Source: Clostridium sp. CF012 | Lineage (GTDB): Bacteria > Bacillota > Clostridia > Clostridiales > Clostridiaceae | DNA length: 55,921 nt | Assembly: GCF_018861755.1 (NCBI RefSeq) | Contig: NZ_JAHLEF010000032.1 | Span: 1 to 55,921 of the forward strand | Reading direction: 5' to 3' | Part shown: piece after piece, positions 44,482 to 52,706 of the stretch | Layout of the letters: each line of letters opens with the position of its first letter | Numbering within the stretch: position 1 is the first letter of the stretch | The notes under the pieces: generated by a model | Told to the model about the DNA's origin: nothing | What the model saw: only the letters and a program-made list of their open reading frames with translations | The model's database searches: none | Position numbers and translations under genes: made by a program

Positions 44482-45221
44482 ATTGTATCCGAATCGTACA
44501 TGTCAGTAATTTCCTTCGTATATCCACCGTCTGAACTGTGAACGTAAAGAGGTGTCTCCCATTTTAAAAAGGTTCCCCCATCTCTTTGACCCTCAATGAG
44601 TACAATATTTGGTGCCTTATTCACACTAGGATGTACCATCCTTATACGCTTAGGTTCAATTCTATGCTTCCTCATAGTGCATAAGATATCAACTAATCTA
44701 TCAGGTCTATGTACCATGTAGACCCTTCCATTATCCTTCAGTAATATTCTACATGCAATAATTACATCTTCTAAGGTGCAACAAATCTCATGTCGCGCTA
44801 TAGCATTTTTATCGTTTAGATTTATTAAGCCAGAGTTCTGAAGTTTATAGGGTGGATTGACTGTAACAATGTCTACCTTGGAGATACTTTTAATAAGTTT
44901 TACATCCTTTAAGTCACCATGTATAAATTTAATTTTATGTTCTAAATTATTAAACCTTACGGAGCGATTTGCCATATCAACAAGTTCTTCTTGAATCTCT
45001 ACACCAACTACATTGCTTGCAGTGGTTTTACCAGCTAATATGAATGGAATTATGCCCGTACCGCTGCACAAATCAACAACTTTAGCATCTTTTCTTACTT
45101 TAGCAAAATTAGCAAGCAGCACTGCGTCCACACCAAAGCGAAAAGCATCTTTTTTCTGAATAACCTGAATGCCCTTTAGCTGAAGATCATCTAAAGTTTC
45201 ATCATTTCTTAAAAACTCCAT
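44478..45221 (-). CDS. TrmN6-like (YabB) tRNA adenine-N6 methyltransferase
   Basis: A 247-residue SAM-dependent methyltransferase. VVDLCSGTGIIPF at residues 48-60 is the SAM-binding motif and NPPY at 122-125 is the amino-methylating catalytic motif. The N-terminal FRFGVDAVLLANF is typical of the TrmN6/YfiC group, which methylates A37 of tRNA1-Val in E. coli. Substrate in clostridia is not established. AAAGGAG upstream of the ATG at 45221 rules out the ATG 66 nt further up. It lies directly upstream of rsmI on the same strand, a conserved pair. Confidence 0.9.
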   Translation of the reverse strand: MEFLRNDETLDDLQLKGIQVIQKKDAFRFGVDAVLLANFAKVRKDAKVVDLCSGTGIIPFILAGKTTASNVVGVEIQEELVDMANRSVRFNNLEHKIKFIHGDLKDVKLIKSISKVDIVTVNPPYKLQNSGLINLNDKNAIARHEICCTLEDVIIACRILLKDNGRVYMVHRPDRLVDILCTMRKHRIEPKRIRMVHPSVNKAPNIVLIEGQRDGGTFLKWETPLYVHSSDGGYTKEITDMYDSDTI

Positions 45222-45389
45222 TATGCATCTCCTTTCTATGAAATTTAAGTTAACTATATAAATAGCATTAAAAGAAGTATACCTCAAATTTTATTGCTAA
45301 ATCAAGGGGATACTATTTATAAAATAATAAATTCATAATTCATAACTCATAAATTCTATAAGCGTTTTCTAAATAATTAGTTTACTTTC

Positions 45390-45528
45390 TTGTTTTAAAA
45401 TATTAGATGGCAAATGGATGCCCCTTCTCTATATTTGTTTAATATCAACAGTTATCGTCATTGTGGTGACAGGATGGTCAGTACAAATATTAATTAATAT
45501 ACAAGAAAAGAATACCAGTAAAAAATAA
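45390..45528 (+). pseudogene. Remnant of lrgA/cidA (C-terminal end only)
   Basis: The frame ending at the TAA 45526-45528 reads ...KILDGKWMPLLYICLISTV followed by a hydrophobic segment and a basic tail. This matches the last membrane helix of LrgA/CidA holin-like proteins. It has no start codon, the frame is closed by a stop at 45370-45372, and the first three helices are missing, so it is a 5'-deleted relic. It sits 20 nt before the lrgB fragment, the normal operon order. Confidence 0.65.
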
Positions 45529-45548
45529 ATTAATTCGAGGCGTTTTTT

Positions 45549-45824
45549 GTGAAAGAACTTTTAGCTACTCCCATATTTGGAATAATGCTCTCTTTAATAG
45601 CTTTTGAAATCGGGTATTTTATATATAATAAAACTAAATTTTCTCTATTAAACCCATTGCTTATTGCCATAACACTCGTAATTGTATTTTTATTAAAGTT
45701 TAATATAAAACTAGAAGATTATAATAATGGTGCACAACTTATCTCTTTTTTTCTAGGACCTTTTAATAAAAATTATAGCTTTACTATATTAATATCAATT
45801 TATTATTCACTTGCAAGTATCTAG
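45549..45824 (+). pseudogene. Truncated lrgB/cidB
   Basis: GTG start with CGAGGCG upstream. The first ~70 of 91 residues match the N-terminus of LrgB/CidB: LATPIFGIMLSLIAFEIGYF, LLNPLLIAITLVIVFLLKFN, then YNNGAQLISFFLGP. Exactly at the conserved FLGPATVALAVPLY segment the frame turns into unrelated sequence (FNKNYSFTI) and stops at 45824. A full LrgB is about 230 residues. No continuation is visible in other frames, so the 3' part is deleted. LrgAB-type proteins affect murein hydrolase activity and pyruvate transport in other Firmicutes; this copy is dead. Confidence 0.75.
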
Positions 45825-45926
45825 ATATTTTTTTTGGTCCAAATGTAATTAATTATAAAACTACTATTACCAAACTTTGTTGAATATATATTAATTATAG
45901 AATAATTGATTTTAATGAGGTTTAAA

Positions 45927-46583
45927 ATGGAATTAATATTATACCCTTTTAAAAATATAATTTTCAATAAAAATTCTGTACTATTAGATGCCTCTTTCGT
46001 GCTTAGCCTGATATATGATGATGATATTAAGCATAGTGATTGTCTATCATGCTTAAAGCTACTTTCTGAAGGAGGCTCCGAATTTTACACTACCAGTATC
46101 ATATCTGCGGAAGTTTTGAATCAAATACTTTATAAATTATTTATTAGTGACATTGAATCTAAAATAAATAATAGTAGCCCCTATAACTCAATTGACAACA
46201 TTAGGTCTATAACAAATAGCTTTAGTCGCCATGATACAAAAATTTTAAAGCAAAGGAAAGAAGACAGACTTATTCATATTCCATATAAAAGATATTTTGA
46301 TAATATCTCCAAAAATTCTATGAGAAGAAATTTATTGAATATCTATTATAATAAGTCCGTAGAAATAATTTCAGAATTCGAAAAAATTATAAATATAAAA
46401 TATCTTAACATTTCTGAAGAATGTATATCTTTAGTAAAAAACTTTATGTGTGATAACTTATTATCTGTAAATGATGCTTTCCACCTAGCTACTGCTGAGT
46501 ACAATAATATAGATTTTTTACTGACTTTGGATGGTGATTTTATTTTTGCTGAAAGCAGCAAAATGAAGATACTTAAGATTTAA
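45927..46583 (+). CDS. PIN-domain protein with large internal insertion
   Basis: A 218-residue protein with the ends of a PIN nuclease domain: VLLDASFVLSLI with Asp21, TTSIISAEVLNQIL with Glu62, NDAFHLATA with Asp183, and LLTLDGDF with Asp202/204. These are the four acidic residues expected for Mg-dependent ribonuclease activity. Between Glu62 and Asp183 is an insertion of about 70 residues, longer than in VapC toxins. No antitoxin-like gene is adjacent; the upstream neighbour is the lrgB fragment. The ATG at 45927 has a GAGG site; a TTG at 45906 is less likely. Function uncertain. Confidence 0.75.
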   Translation: MELILYPFKNIIFNKNSVLLDASFVLSLIYDDDIKHSDCLSCLKLLSEGGSEFYTTSIISAEVLNQILYKLFISDIESKINNSSPYNSIDNIRSITNSFSRHDTKILKQRKEDRLIHIPYKRYFDNISKNSMRRNLLNIYYNKSVEIISEFEKIINIKYLNISEECISLVKNFMCDNLLSVNDAFHLATAEYNNIDFLLTLDGDFIFAESSKMKILKI

Positions 46584-46600
46584 CCCCTTTTAATTAATTA

Positions 46601-46653
46601 AGCTAAAAAAGAAGCATATTTTGATTTTCTCAAAATATGCTTCTTTTTTAGCT
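46601..46653. terminator. Bidirectional terminator between PIN and LysM genes
   Basis: Arms 46601-46623 and 46631-46653 are a 23-bp perfect inverted repeat (core GAAGCATATTTTG / CAAAATATGCTTC) with loop ATTTTCT and A/T tracts inside the stem ends. Confidence 0.88.
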
Positions 46654-46654
46654 A

Positions 46655-47308
46655 TTATTTCGGGATATAAATATGTGCTCCCTCTTTAATATCATTCCCA
46701 TCTGTAATTTTATTTGTTTCTTTTATCATCTCTATAGCTTGTTTTACAGCATAAGAAGACATATTATTTTTAGCAATAGAAGTTAAGGTATCTTGCTTTT
46801 TAATAATGTATTCACTAGTATTAACGTCCGTTCCTACAACCTTTGATGTTTCCATTGATGTTTCCATTGCTTTTTCATATGGTATTACTAACTTCTGACC
46901 CTCTGAAATATTAGAAGATTCATCTATACTATTTCTAATTTTAATAAATTCAAGCACTTTACTTTTATCTTGATTAGGCATATAAGCCTTTGCTATACTA
47001 AACAGCGTATCATTCTTTTTAACAGTATATATTCCAACATTAGTTTTGTCATTTATATAAGCAGAGTCCATTTCATTTGTACTTTGTCCCTCACTATTTT
47101 CAATTCGCGTCTCTACTTCATTAGTACTTAGGTTACTTTCTTCTTTTTCCTTTGTTAATACCTCATTACTCTTTTGCACTATACTATCATCTGGTGTTTT
47201 TACATTAGTTGCAGTTTCTCTTCCTCCAATAAACCTTAAAGCAAAAAATACTCCTAAAATTACTACAACAATAGTAGATACACTAATTATTCCCTTTTTC
47301 ATTCTCAT
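46655..47308 (-). CDS. Membrane-anchored protein with two LysM domains
   Basis: A 217-residue protein. A basic start and one membrane helix (about 8-26) are followed by an acidic, Glu/Ser/Asn-rich linker (about 30-90) and two LysM domains: residues 93-143 (YTVKKNDTLFSIAKAYMP ... LVIPY) and 166-216 (YIIKKQDTLTSIAK ... IYIPK). LysM binds N-acetylglucosamine in peptidoglycan, so it likely links membrane and wall; there is no catalytic domain. AAAGGGG precedes the ATG at 47308; an upstream in-frame ATG overlaps that site. Confidence 0.85.
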   Translation of the reverse strand: MRMKKGIISVSTIVVVILGVFFALRFIGGRETATNVKTPDDSIVQKSNEVLTKEKEESNLSTNEVETRIENSEGQSTNEMDSAYINDKTNVGIYTVKKNDTLFSIAKAYMPNQDKSKVLEFIKIRNSIDESSNISEGQKLVIPYEKAMETSMETSKVVGTDVNTSEYIIKKQDTLTSIAKNNMSSYAVKQAIEMIKETNKITDGNDIKEGAHIYIPK

Positions 47309-47445
47309 ATTTATAACCCCTTTCATATTTATTAGTAAATTATTTACATTTTAATTATTGACATAATTTAAAAATCTCATACATAATTTTTTTATCTAAA
47401 GTTATATTATTAATATCTATTTAAATAAGCCTAGAAAATAAAAAT

Positions 47446-47478
47446 AGGTTGTCAACTTTACTTATAAGTTAACAACCT
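47446..47478 (-). terminator. Terminator of the UPF0180 gene
   Basis: AGGTTGTCAACTT and AAGTTAACAACCT form a near-perfect 13-bp stem; T-rich on the minus strand, 25 nt after the stop at 47503. Confidence 0.75.
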
Positions 47479-47502
47479 CTATATTTCCTTTTTTATTATC
47501 TA

Positions 47503-47754
47503 TTACTTTGCTTCTATTCGCTGCACAACTTCCTCTGCTGTCATTCCAGTTGCATCAATAATTGGGGTACTTGAGATAGTATCCTCTATTCCCATAAAAT
47601 TTTGATTTTCACCTGTAACAACAACTGCATCATACTTATCCAAAAAATTACCTGCATTTTTTTTTCTGTTATCAAATTCTCTTACTTTATATCCTTCTTT
47701 GCATAAATAATCACTAATTGCTGTCAATCCATTTTGTACTGCCACTTTCTTCAT
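47503..47754 (-). CDS. UPF0180 (YkuS-like) protein
   Basis: An 83-residue soluble protein of the YkuS/UPF0180 family, recognised from the N-terminal VAVQNGLTAISDYLCKEGYK, the central YDAVVVTGENQNFMGI and the C-terminal PIIDATGMTAEEVVQRI. Length is normal. The family is common in Firmicutes and its function is unknown. Single-gene unit with its own terminator. Confidence 0.88.
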   Translation of the reverse strand: MKKVAVQNGLTAISDYLCKEGYKVREFDNRKKNAGNFLDKYDAVVVTGENQNFMGIEDTISSTPIIDATGMTAEEVVQRIEAK

Positions 47755-47848
47755 ATTACACGCCTCCCTTTAAAATTATTATCTCCAATTTTAAAAAGTG
47801 TATTCAAATGTCGCCTTTATTCTTAATATAGTTAAACCCTATATAAAA

Positions 47849-47885
47849 AAACGAGTAAATAGTTATTTAAACTATTTACTCGTTA
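47849..47885 (-). terminator. Terminator of the ricT-proximal operon end
   Basis: ACGAGTAAATAGTT and AACTATTTACTCGT form a 14-bp perfect stem, followed on the minus strand by seven T residues, 35 nt after the stop at 47921. Confidence 0.9.
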
Positions 47886-47920
47886 TATTTAATAATCTAT
47901 TTAATTTTAAATGTGTTTTT

Positions 47921-48124
47921 TTATATAACTGCATATCCAGCGTCTTCAATGGCCTCAATTAAATTATCCAACGAAACAAAATAATCATCATATATTATTT
48001 CTATTTCTTTACTTTCACCATTTATTTGGCAAGCAATAACTCCTTGATTATTTGATATTGCTACATTAACGTTACTAATATCATTTGAAGTATTCATATT
48101 GCATACTCTTATAACTGACTTCAT
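47921..48124 (-). CDS. HMA-like small protein lacking the CxxC metal site
   Basis: A 67-residue protein with the secondary-structure pattern and C-terminal signature of a heavy-metal-associated domain (IIYDDYFVSLDNLIEAIEDAGY), as in CopZ-like chaperones. The usual GMTCxxC loop is replaced by RVCNMNTSNDIS, which keeps one Cys and loses the pair, so copper binding in the usual way is unlikely. It lies 10 nt after ricT and is probably co-transcribed with it as the last gene of the csfB-to-ricT cluster. Confidence 0.75.
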   Translation of the reverse strand: MKSVIRVCNMNTSNDISNVNVAISNNQGVIACQINGESKEIEIIYDDYFVSLDNLIEAIEDAGYAVI

Positions 48125-48134
48125 CTCTATCCTC

Positions 48135-49046
48135 CTAGTTTTCTTTAAATAATTCTTTTATTATATATGAATCTTCTTCATTTCCAGCCAATTCCAATTT
48201 AATATCCTCTACAATTACAGCATCTTCATAGCTTCCTGAAATTAATGTTAGGTCTTCAATTTTAACCTCCACTATTTCTTCATCGCTACCATTAAGTTTT
48301 ATCTTAATTTTCACAGATTCTTTTACCACGCTATTTCCAATAACTTGTGATCTACCATAAGGAGTATCAACTATGGATCCTATAGTAGGTAGTGTTTTTC
48401 TTATCTTTTCATAAGTATCTTGCTCATAGTTTAAGCAACACATAAGTCTCCCACAAATACCAGAAATTTTTGTAGGGTTTAATGATAAGTTTTGCTCTTT
48501 AGCCATTTTTATAGAAACTGGTGCAAATTCTCCTAAAAAGGTTGAACAACACATTGATCTACCACATGGTCCAAGCCCACCTATCATCTTTGCTTCATCC
48601 CTAACGCCTATTTGTCTAAGTTCTATTCTTGTTCTAAATACAGCAGCAAGATCCTTTACGAGCTCTCGAAAATCCACTCTTCCATCTGCCGTAAAGTAAA
48701 ATATAACTTTATTATTGTCAAAAGTATACTCTACATCTATGAGTTTCATATCAAGTTCATGTTTATGGATTTTATCTAAGCAAGCCTCATAGGCTTCCTT
48801 TTCTTTTCTTTTATTTTCCGAATCTTTTTCTGCATCTGCATCTGTAGCCTTTCTAATAACGCATTTAAGAGGAGACACTATAGCGTCTTCTTTTATTTCC
48901 TTTATTCCAATAACACATTCTCCAAATTCTATGCCTCTTACTGTTTCAACAATAACCTTATTTCCTTTTTGAATATCTATATCGTTTGGGCTAAAATAAT
49001 ATATTTTACCAGCTTTCTTAAATCTTACTCCTATAACTGTAACCAT
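48135..49046 (-). CDS. ricT: RicT (YaaT) PSP1-domain regulatory iron-sulfur protein
   Basis: A 303-residue PSP1-domain protein. The diagnostic cysteines are present: GLGPCGRSMCC (Cys161, Cys166, Cys167) and GICGRLMCC (Cys198, Cys203, Cys204). In B. subtilis RicT joins RicA and RicF in a [4Fe-4S] complex that works with RNase Y in mRNA processing and with the phosphorelay in sporulation and competence. The C-terminal 50 residues (acidic) are variable. Starts 1 nt after holB. ricA and ricF are not in the window. Confidence 0.94.
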   Translation of the reverse strand: MVTVIGVRFKKAGKIYYFSPNDIDIQKGNKVIVETVRGIEFGECVIGIKEIKEDAIVSPLKCVIRKATDADAEKDSENKRKEKEAYEACLDKIHKHELDMKLIDVEYTFDNNKVIFYFTADGRVDFRELVKDLAAVFRTRIELRQIGVRDEAKMIGGLGPCGRSMCCSTFLGEFAPVSIKMAKEQNLSLNPTKISGICGRLMCCLNYEQDTYEKIRKTLPTIGSIVDTPYGRSQVIGNSVVKESVKIKIKLNGSDEEIVEVKIEDLTLISGSYEDAVIVEDIKLELAGNEEDSYIIKELFKEN

Positions 49047-49047
49047 G

Positions 49048-49992
49048 TTAAACCTCCTGCATTTTAAGTAGCATTACCTGAAACGTAAGCCCTGGGTTAA
49101 CGTTCCTATCTAAATTCTCTCTAGTATCGTTTATTATATTTATAATACCATTTAATTTGTTAAATGAAAATATATTAGCTAATTCTTTTATACTTAATAA
49201 CTTATCTATGTTAATAATTATATTTTCTTCTTCAATTTCTTTATATATTATGGTGTCCCTAATATACGAAAGAAATGCAGTTAATATTTCTTTAAAGTTT
49301 TCTTTTTGTTTGGATAATCTCTTTTCATATTTCATTAATTCTTCAGTTCCAACTTTATTAAGCTGAAGCAATATTTCCAAGGTAATATTTCTAATATCTT
49401 TAAAATTATTATCTCCAATAAATTTTTCTGCTTTCCCAGGTATTCCATCGCTAAAAGCCACGATAACTTTTATTTCCTCTAAAGGTAAATCCGAATAATT
49501 TAATTTCAAGTAATTTTCCATTTCTTCTACAGTTAAGCTTTTTAGTTTGTGTATTTGACATCTTGATTTTATTGTGTCTAGTATAACTTCGAGATTTTCA
49601 CATAATAAAAATATAGTAACATTCACAGGTGGCTCTTCAATTGTTTTTAAGAAAGCGTTTTGAGCTTGAGTTGTCATTTTATCAGCTTCGTAAATAATTA
49701 TAACTTTCTTATTCCCTTCATAGGGTTTTTTATTAATTTCTTCAATTAACGTCCTTATAGACCCTACACCTATTGTACTTTTGTTTTTTTCTATGTGCCA
49801 TTCCACTAAATCCACGTATTGCATTTCTTTATTCTTTCCTAAAATCTTAAACCCTATGTTTCTCGCGAGTTTACTTTTTCCTATCCCATCCTCTCCAGAT
49901 AAAAGATGAGCATGTGATAGCTTATCTAAACTTATAGATTTACTTATTTGATTTTTTATATTATTATGACCTATTATGCTCTCAAAACTCAT
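49048..49992 (-). CDS. holB: DNA polymerase III delta' subunit
   Basis: A 314-residue AAA+ clamp-loader subunit. Walker A GEDGIGKS is at residues 33-40, with IIYEADKMTTQAQNAFLKTIEEPP and IKSRCQ characteristic of the delta' sensor region. It helps load the sliding clamp on primed DNA. The zinc-binding cysteine cluster found in most delta'/gamma proteins after Walker A is absent (GKNKEMQYVDLVEW here). GGAGG fixes the ATG at 49992 rather than an in-frame ATG 27 nt upstream. Lies in the conserved tmk-darA-holB-ricT series. Confidence 0.93.
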   Translation of the reverse strand: MSFESIIGHNNIKNQISKSISLDKLSHAHLLSGEDGIGKSKLARNIGFKILGKNKEMQYVDLVEWHIEKNKSTIGVGSIRTLIEEINKKPYEGNKKVIIIYEADKMTTQAQNAFLKTIEEPPVNVTIFLLCENLEVILDTIKSRCQIHKLKSLTVEEMENYLKLNYSDLPLEEIKVIVAFSDGIPGKAEKFIGDNNFKDIRNITLEILLQLNKVGTEELMKYEKRLSKQKENFKEILTAFLSYIRDTIIYKEIEEENIIINIDKLLSIKELANIFSFNKLNGIINIINDTRENLDRNVNPGLTFQVMLLKMQEV

Positions 49993-50049
49993 TTTAGTCC
50001 TCCATATATATATAAGCAAGTATAGATTTATATACTTGCTTATAAATAG

Positions 50050-50379
50050 TTATACCTTTATATACTTATCTACATCAACTACAAATACATTTGCTCCACC
50101 TGCGTCCACTTCAATAGGAAATGGCATATATACTCCAGTTGAACCAGCTACAGGTGATGGTGATGTTACAATTTGCTTTCTTGACTTGCATACATCCTTT
50201 ATAATACCTAAAACTTCATCTACTTTTTCTTTGTCTACACCTATTAGCAAAGTTGTATTTCCTGATTTTAAAAATCCACCTGTAGTGGCGAGTTTTGTAA
50301 CCCTAAAGTCTTTATCTGTTATTACCTCAATTAAATCACTTGCATCATCATCTTGTACTATTGCAATAACTAATTTCAT
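50050..50379 (-). CDS. darA: Cyclic-di-AMP receptor DarA (YaaQ/PstA)
   Basis: A 109-residue PII-like protein of exactly the family length. KLVIAIVQDDDASDLIEVI at the N-terminus, RVTKLATTGGFLKSGNTTLLIG and the GGANVFVVDV C-terminal strand are characteristic. DarA/PstA trimers bind cyclic-di-AMP between subunits; the downstream targets are not settled. It lies 14 nt after tmk. Confidence 0.95.
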   Translation of the reverse strand: MKLVIAIVQDDDASDLIEVITDKDFRVTKLATTGGFLKSGNTTLLIGVDKEKVDEVLGIIKDVCKSRKQIVTSPSPVAGSTGVYMPFPIEVDAGGANVFVVDVDKYIKV

Positions 50380-50393
50380 ATTATCCCATCCTT

Positions 50394-51014
50394 TTATAAT
50401 TTTATTTTTTTAATAGCTTTTATTATATCTTTATGTATTTCATCTACATTCCTATTTCCATTGATTACTTCTATTTTATCATATTTTTTACAAATATCTA
50501 AGTAACCATGAAAAACTTTTTTGTGAAACTCATCTCCACTGTTTTCTAAACGATCTAACATCCTTTGCATTTTTTTCCTCTTTAACCCTTCTTCATAAGG
50601 GATGGTAATCATAAAAGTTAAATCTGCCTCTAGTCCATCTAAGGCGGCTTCATTAATGATTCTTATTCGCTCCATTCCAAGCCCCCTACCGATTCCCTGA
50701 TATACCATTGAAGAATAAACAAAACGATCACATATAACCATTTTTCCAGATTTTAAAGCCGGCTTTATAACCTCATTAACCAACTGTGCACGAGACGCGG
50801 CGTAGAGTAACGCTTCACACATATAGCTCATATTAGAATTATCATTGTCTAATATTATTTCTCTGATTTTCTCGCTAATTTCTGTCCCTCCTGGTTCTCT
50901 AGTTCTTACTACCTCATATCCCGATTGTTTTAGGTACCCTTCCAATAATTCTATTTGAGTAGTTTTCCCAGCACCATCTGGACCCTCTAATACTATTAGA
51001 CGACCTATTTCCAT
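50394..51014 (-). CDS. tmk: Thymidylate kinase
   Basis: A 206-residue kinase that converts dTMP to dTDP. P-loop GPDGAGKTT is at residues 11-19; TREPGGT and CDRFVYSSMVYQG (DRY/DRH-type) follow. Length is normal. It is in the same run as darA and holB, 52 nt after the decarboxylase gene. Confidence 0.96.
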   Translation of the reverse strand: MEIGRLIVLEGPDGAGKTTQIELLEGYLKQSGYEVVRTREPGGTEISEKIREIILDNDNSNMSYMCEALLYAASRAQLVNEVIKPALKSGKMVICDRFVYSSMVYQGIGRGLGMERIRIINEAALDGLEADLTFMITIPYEEGLKRKKMQRMLDRLENSGDEFHKKVFHGYLDICKKYDKIEVINGNRNVDEIHKDIIKAIKKIKL

Positions 51015-51066
51015 GCAATCCCCTCCACCAAAATGTATATATTTTAATAGATATACATTATAATAT

Positions 51067-52515
51067 CTATTTTTCTACTGTTGATACTTTTCCATCATTA
51101 ATTCCAAGCACTGTTACATTACACTTCAAGTAATATTCTATGGCAGCTATAGTTTTGTCATCCAGTCTTTCTCCAGGCATTACAATTGGTATTCCTGGCG
51201 GATATGGAACTATTGCTACTGCACTTATTTTACCAGCTGAATCCTTAACCTCTATCATAGTTTTTTCTCTATCCATTACTTCATATGGGTACATAAGGGA
51301 AGTTGGAATATCGTATTCTATTAAGTCTACATATTCCTGCTTTAAGATGTCCATATCACAATCTTTAAGAACCCTATATAATGATTTAAAATCTTGTTCC
51401 GAATTAAAGGGAGAAAATATTAAAACTACATTTCTACTATCACTCATTTCAGCTTGGATTTTGTTTACTCTTAAATAGTCTAATAACTTATGCCCACTGT
51501 AACCTTTAGGTACATTTAGTATATACCTAGTTAAGTCCATAGTATACTTATTAGTATCTTCATCATGATTTTCTGATACCTCGTGTAGATCTTCTGGGCC
51601 TAAAACATAAAATTTACCCAAACTATTAATTTCATCTCTATAAAATTGGCAGAATTCAATTAACTTTTCATAGTCATTTTCACCATATTCCTCCAGATAA
51701 AATCTTGCATAATCCATAGAGCATAAAAGCATATAAGAGGGACTTGTACTTAAAAAAGCACTTACATAAAAATCTACTTTATTAATATCAATATCTTCTC
51801 CTACATGTAAAAAAGCTGTTTGTGTTAAGCTAGATAGTGTTTTATGTGCACTCATTACTGCCATATCCGCCCCCATTTTCAAAGGATTCTCAGGTAATAA
51901 CACAGATGCCCCAAAATGAGCACCATGTGCAGCATCTACTAATACCTTCATGTCATATTTTTTAGCTATCTCAATGACATATGGTAAATCGAAGCATATG
52001 CCATAATAATTAGGGTAGGTAACAATAATCCCTTTAGCATCTTTATTTTTATTAATTAAATACAAAAAATGCTCCTTATCTAAAGGAAAAGGAGCATCAT
52101 ATTTAGAATTAATTTTATTTTTAATGTATACAGGTTTTAATTTCCGCATAATAATGGCATTAAATATGGAACGATGACAATTTCTCTCTACAATAATTTT
52201 GTCACCCTCATTAAAACATGAAAAAATCATAGCTAGATTCCCACTAGTACTCCCATTCACTAGAAAATAAGATTTAATACTTCCATAGTATTCACTCAAC
52301 AAATTTTGAGATTGTTTTATTATTCCATCTGAACAATGAAGATTGTCTAGTCCGGAAACCTCAGTAATGTCTACTTTTATAAGATTTTCATAAAGCTCCT
52401 TGCCTTTTGATGTTTTTAAAAATCCAAGCCCACCTTTATGTCCTGGCGTAGAAAATGGGATATTCTTTTCTTTTATATATTTTAACACTCCGTCTACAAG
52501 TGGTAGTCTTGACAA
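51067..52515 (-). CDS. Orn/Lys/Arg decarboxylase-family protein (YaaO/SpeA-like)
   Basis: A 482-residue fold-type I PLP enzyme. FSTPGHKGG at the start, GSTSGNLAMI for phosphate binding, DAAHGAHFG with Asp194 and His197, and the PLP lysine Lys225 in MSAHKTLSSLTQ. The C-terminal domain has PYPPGIPIVMPGE, typical of the family. Likely arginine, lysine or ornithine decarboxylase; the substrate cannot be read from sequence. It starts with TTG at 52515 inside the end of csfB (22-nt overlap), preceded by AGGAG. The B. subtilis homologue yaaO holds the same position. Confidence 0.92.
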   Translation of the reverse strand: MSRLPLVDGVLKYIKEKNIPFSTPGHKGGLGFLKTSKGKELYENLIKVDITEVSGLDNLHCSDGIIKQSQNLLSEYYGSIKSYFLVNGSTSGNLAMIFSCFNEGDKIIVERNCHRSIFNAIIMRKLKPVYIKNKINSKYDAPFPLDKEHFLYLINKNKDAKGIIVTYPNYYGICFDLPYVIEIAKKYDMKVLVDAAHGAHFGASVLLPENPLKMGADMAVMSAHKTLSSLTQTAFLHVGEDIDINKVDFYVSAFLSTSPSYMLLCSMDYARFYLEEYGENDYEKLIEFCQFYRDEINSLGKFYVLGPEDLHEVSENHDEDTNKYTMDLTRYILNVPKGYSGHKLLDYLRVNKIQAEMSDSRNVVLIFSPFNSEQDFKSLYRVLKDCDMDILKQEYVDLIEYDIPTSLMYPYEVMDREKTMIEVKDSAGKISAVAIVPYPPGIPIVMPGERLDDKTIAAIEYYLKCNVTVLGINDGKVSTVEK

Positions 52516-52706
52516 TCTTTAGTCACTCCTCTTGGTATAAACTGTACCAAAGTCTTTCTTATACAGTTCTTATAATATTCATAGAAATCCGTATTAGCCT
52601 TTGCTTCTATAATTCTTCCTTCGCAATTAACACAAATTCCTCTTCCATTTATTATTATACCATCATTTAGAGGCTTTCTACATATAATACATTTTTCTTT
52701 TTTCAT
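52494..52706 (-). CDS. csfB: Anti-sigma-G factor CsfB (Gin)
   Basis: A 70-residue zinc-binding protein with two CxxC pairs: Cys6/Cys9 (CIIC) and Cys25/Cys28 (CVNC), and the linking GIIINGRGI motif of Gin. In B. subtilis CsfB holds sigma-G inactive in the forespore until engulfment is complete, and also inhibits sigma-E there. AAGGGGG before the ATG at 52706 selects it over an in-frame ATG 24 nt upstream. It precedes the yaaO-like decarboxylase and tmk as in B. subtilis, though xpaC and yaaN are missing. Strong evidence that the organism sporulates. Confidence 0.88.
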   Translation of the reverse strand: MKKEKCIICRKPLNDGIIINGRGICVNCEGRIIEAKANTDFYEYYKNCIRKTLVQFIPRGVTKDCQDYHL

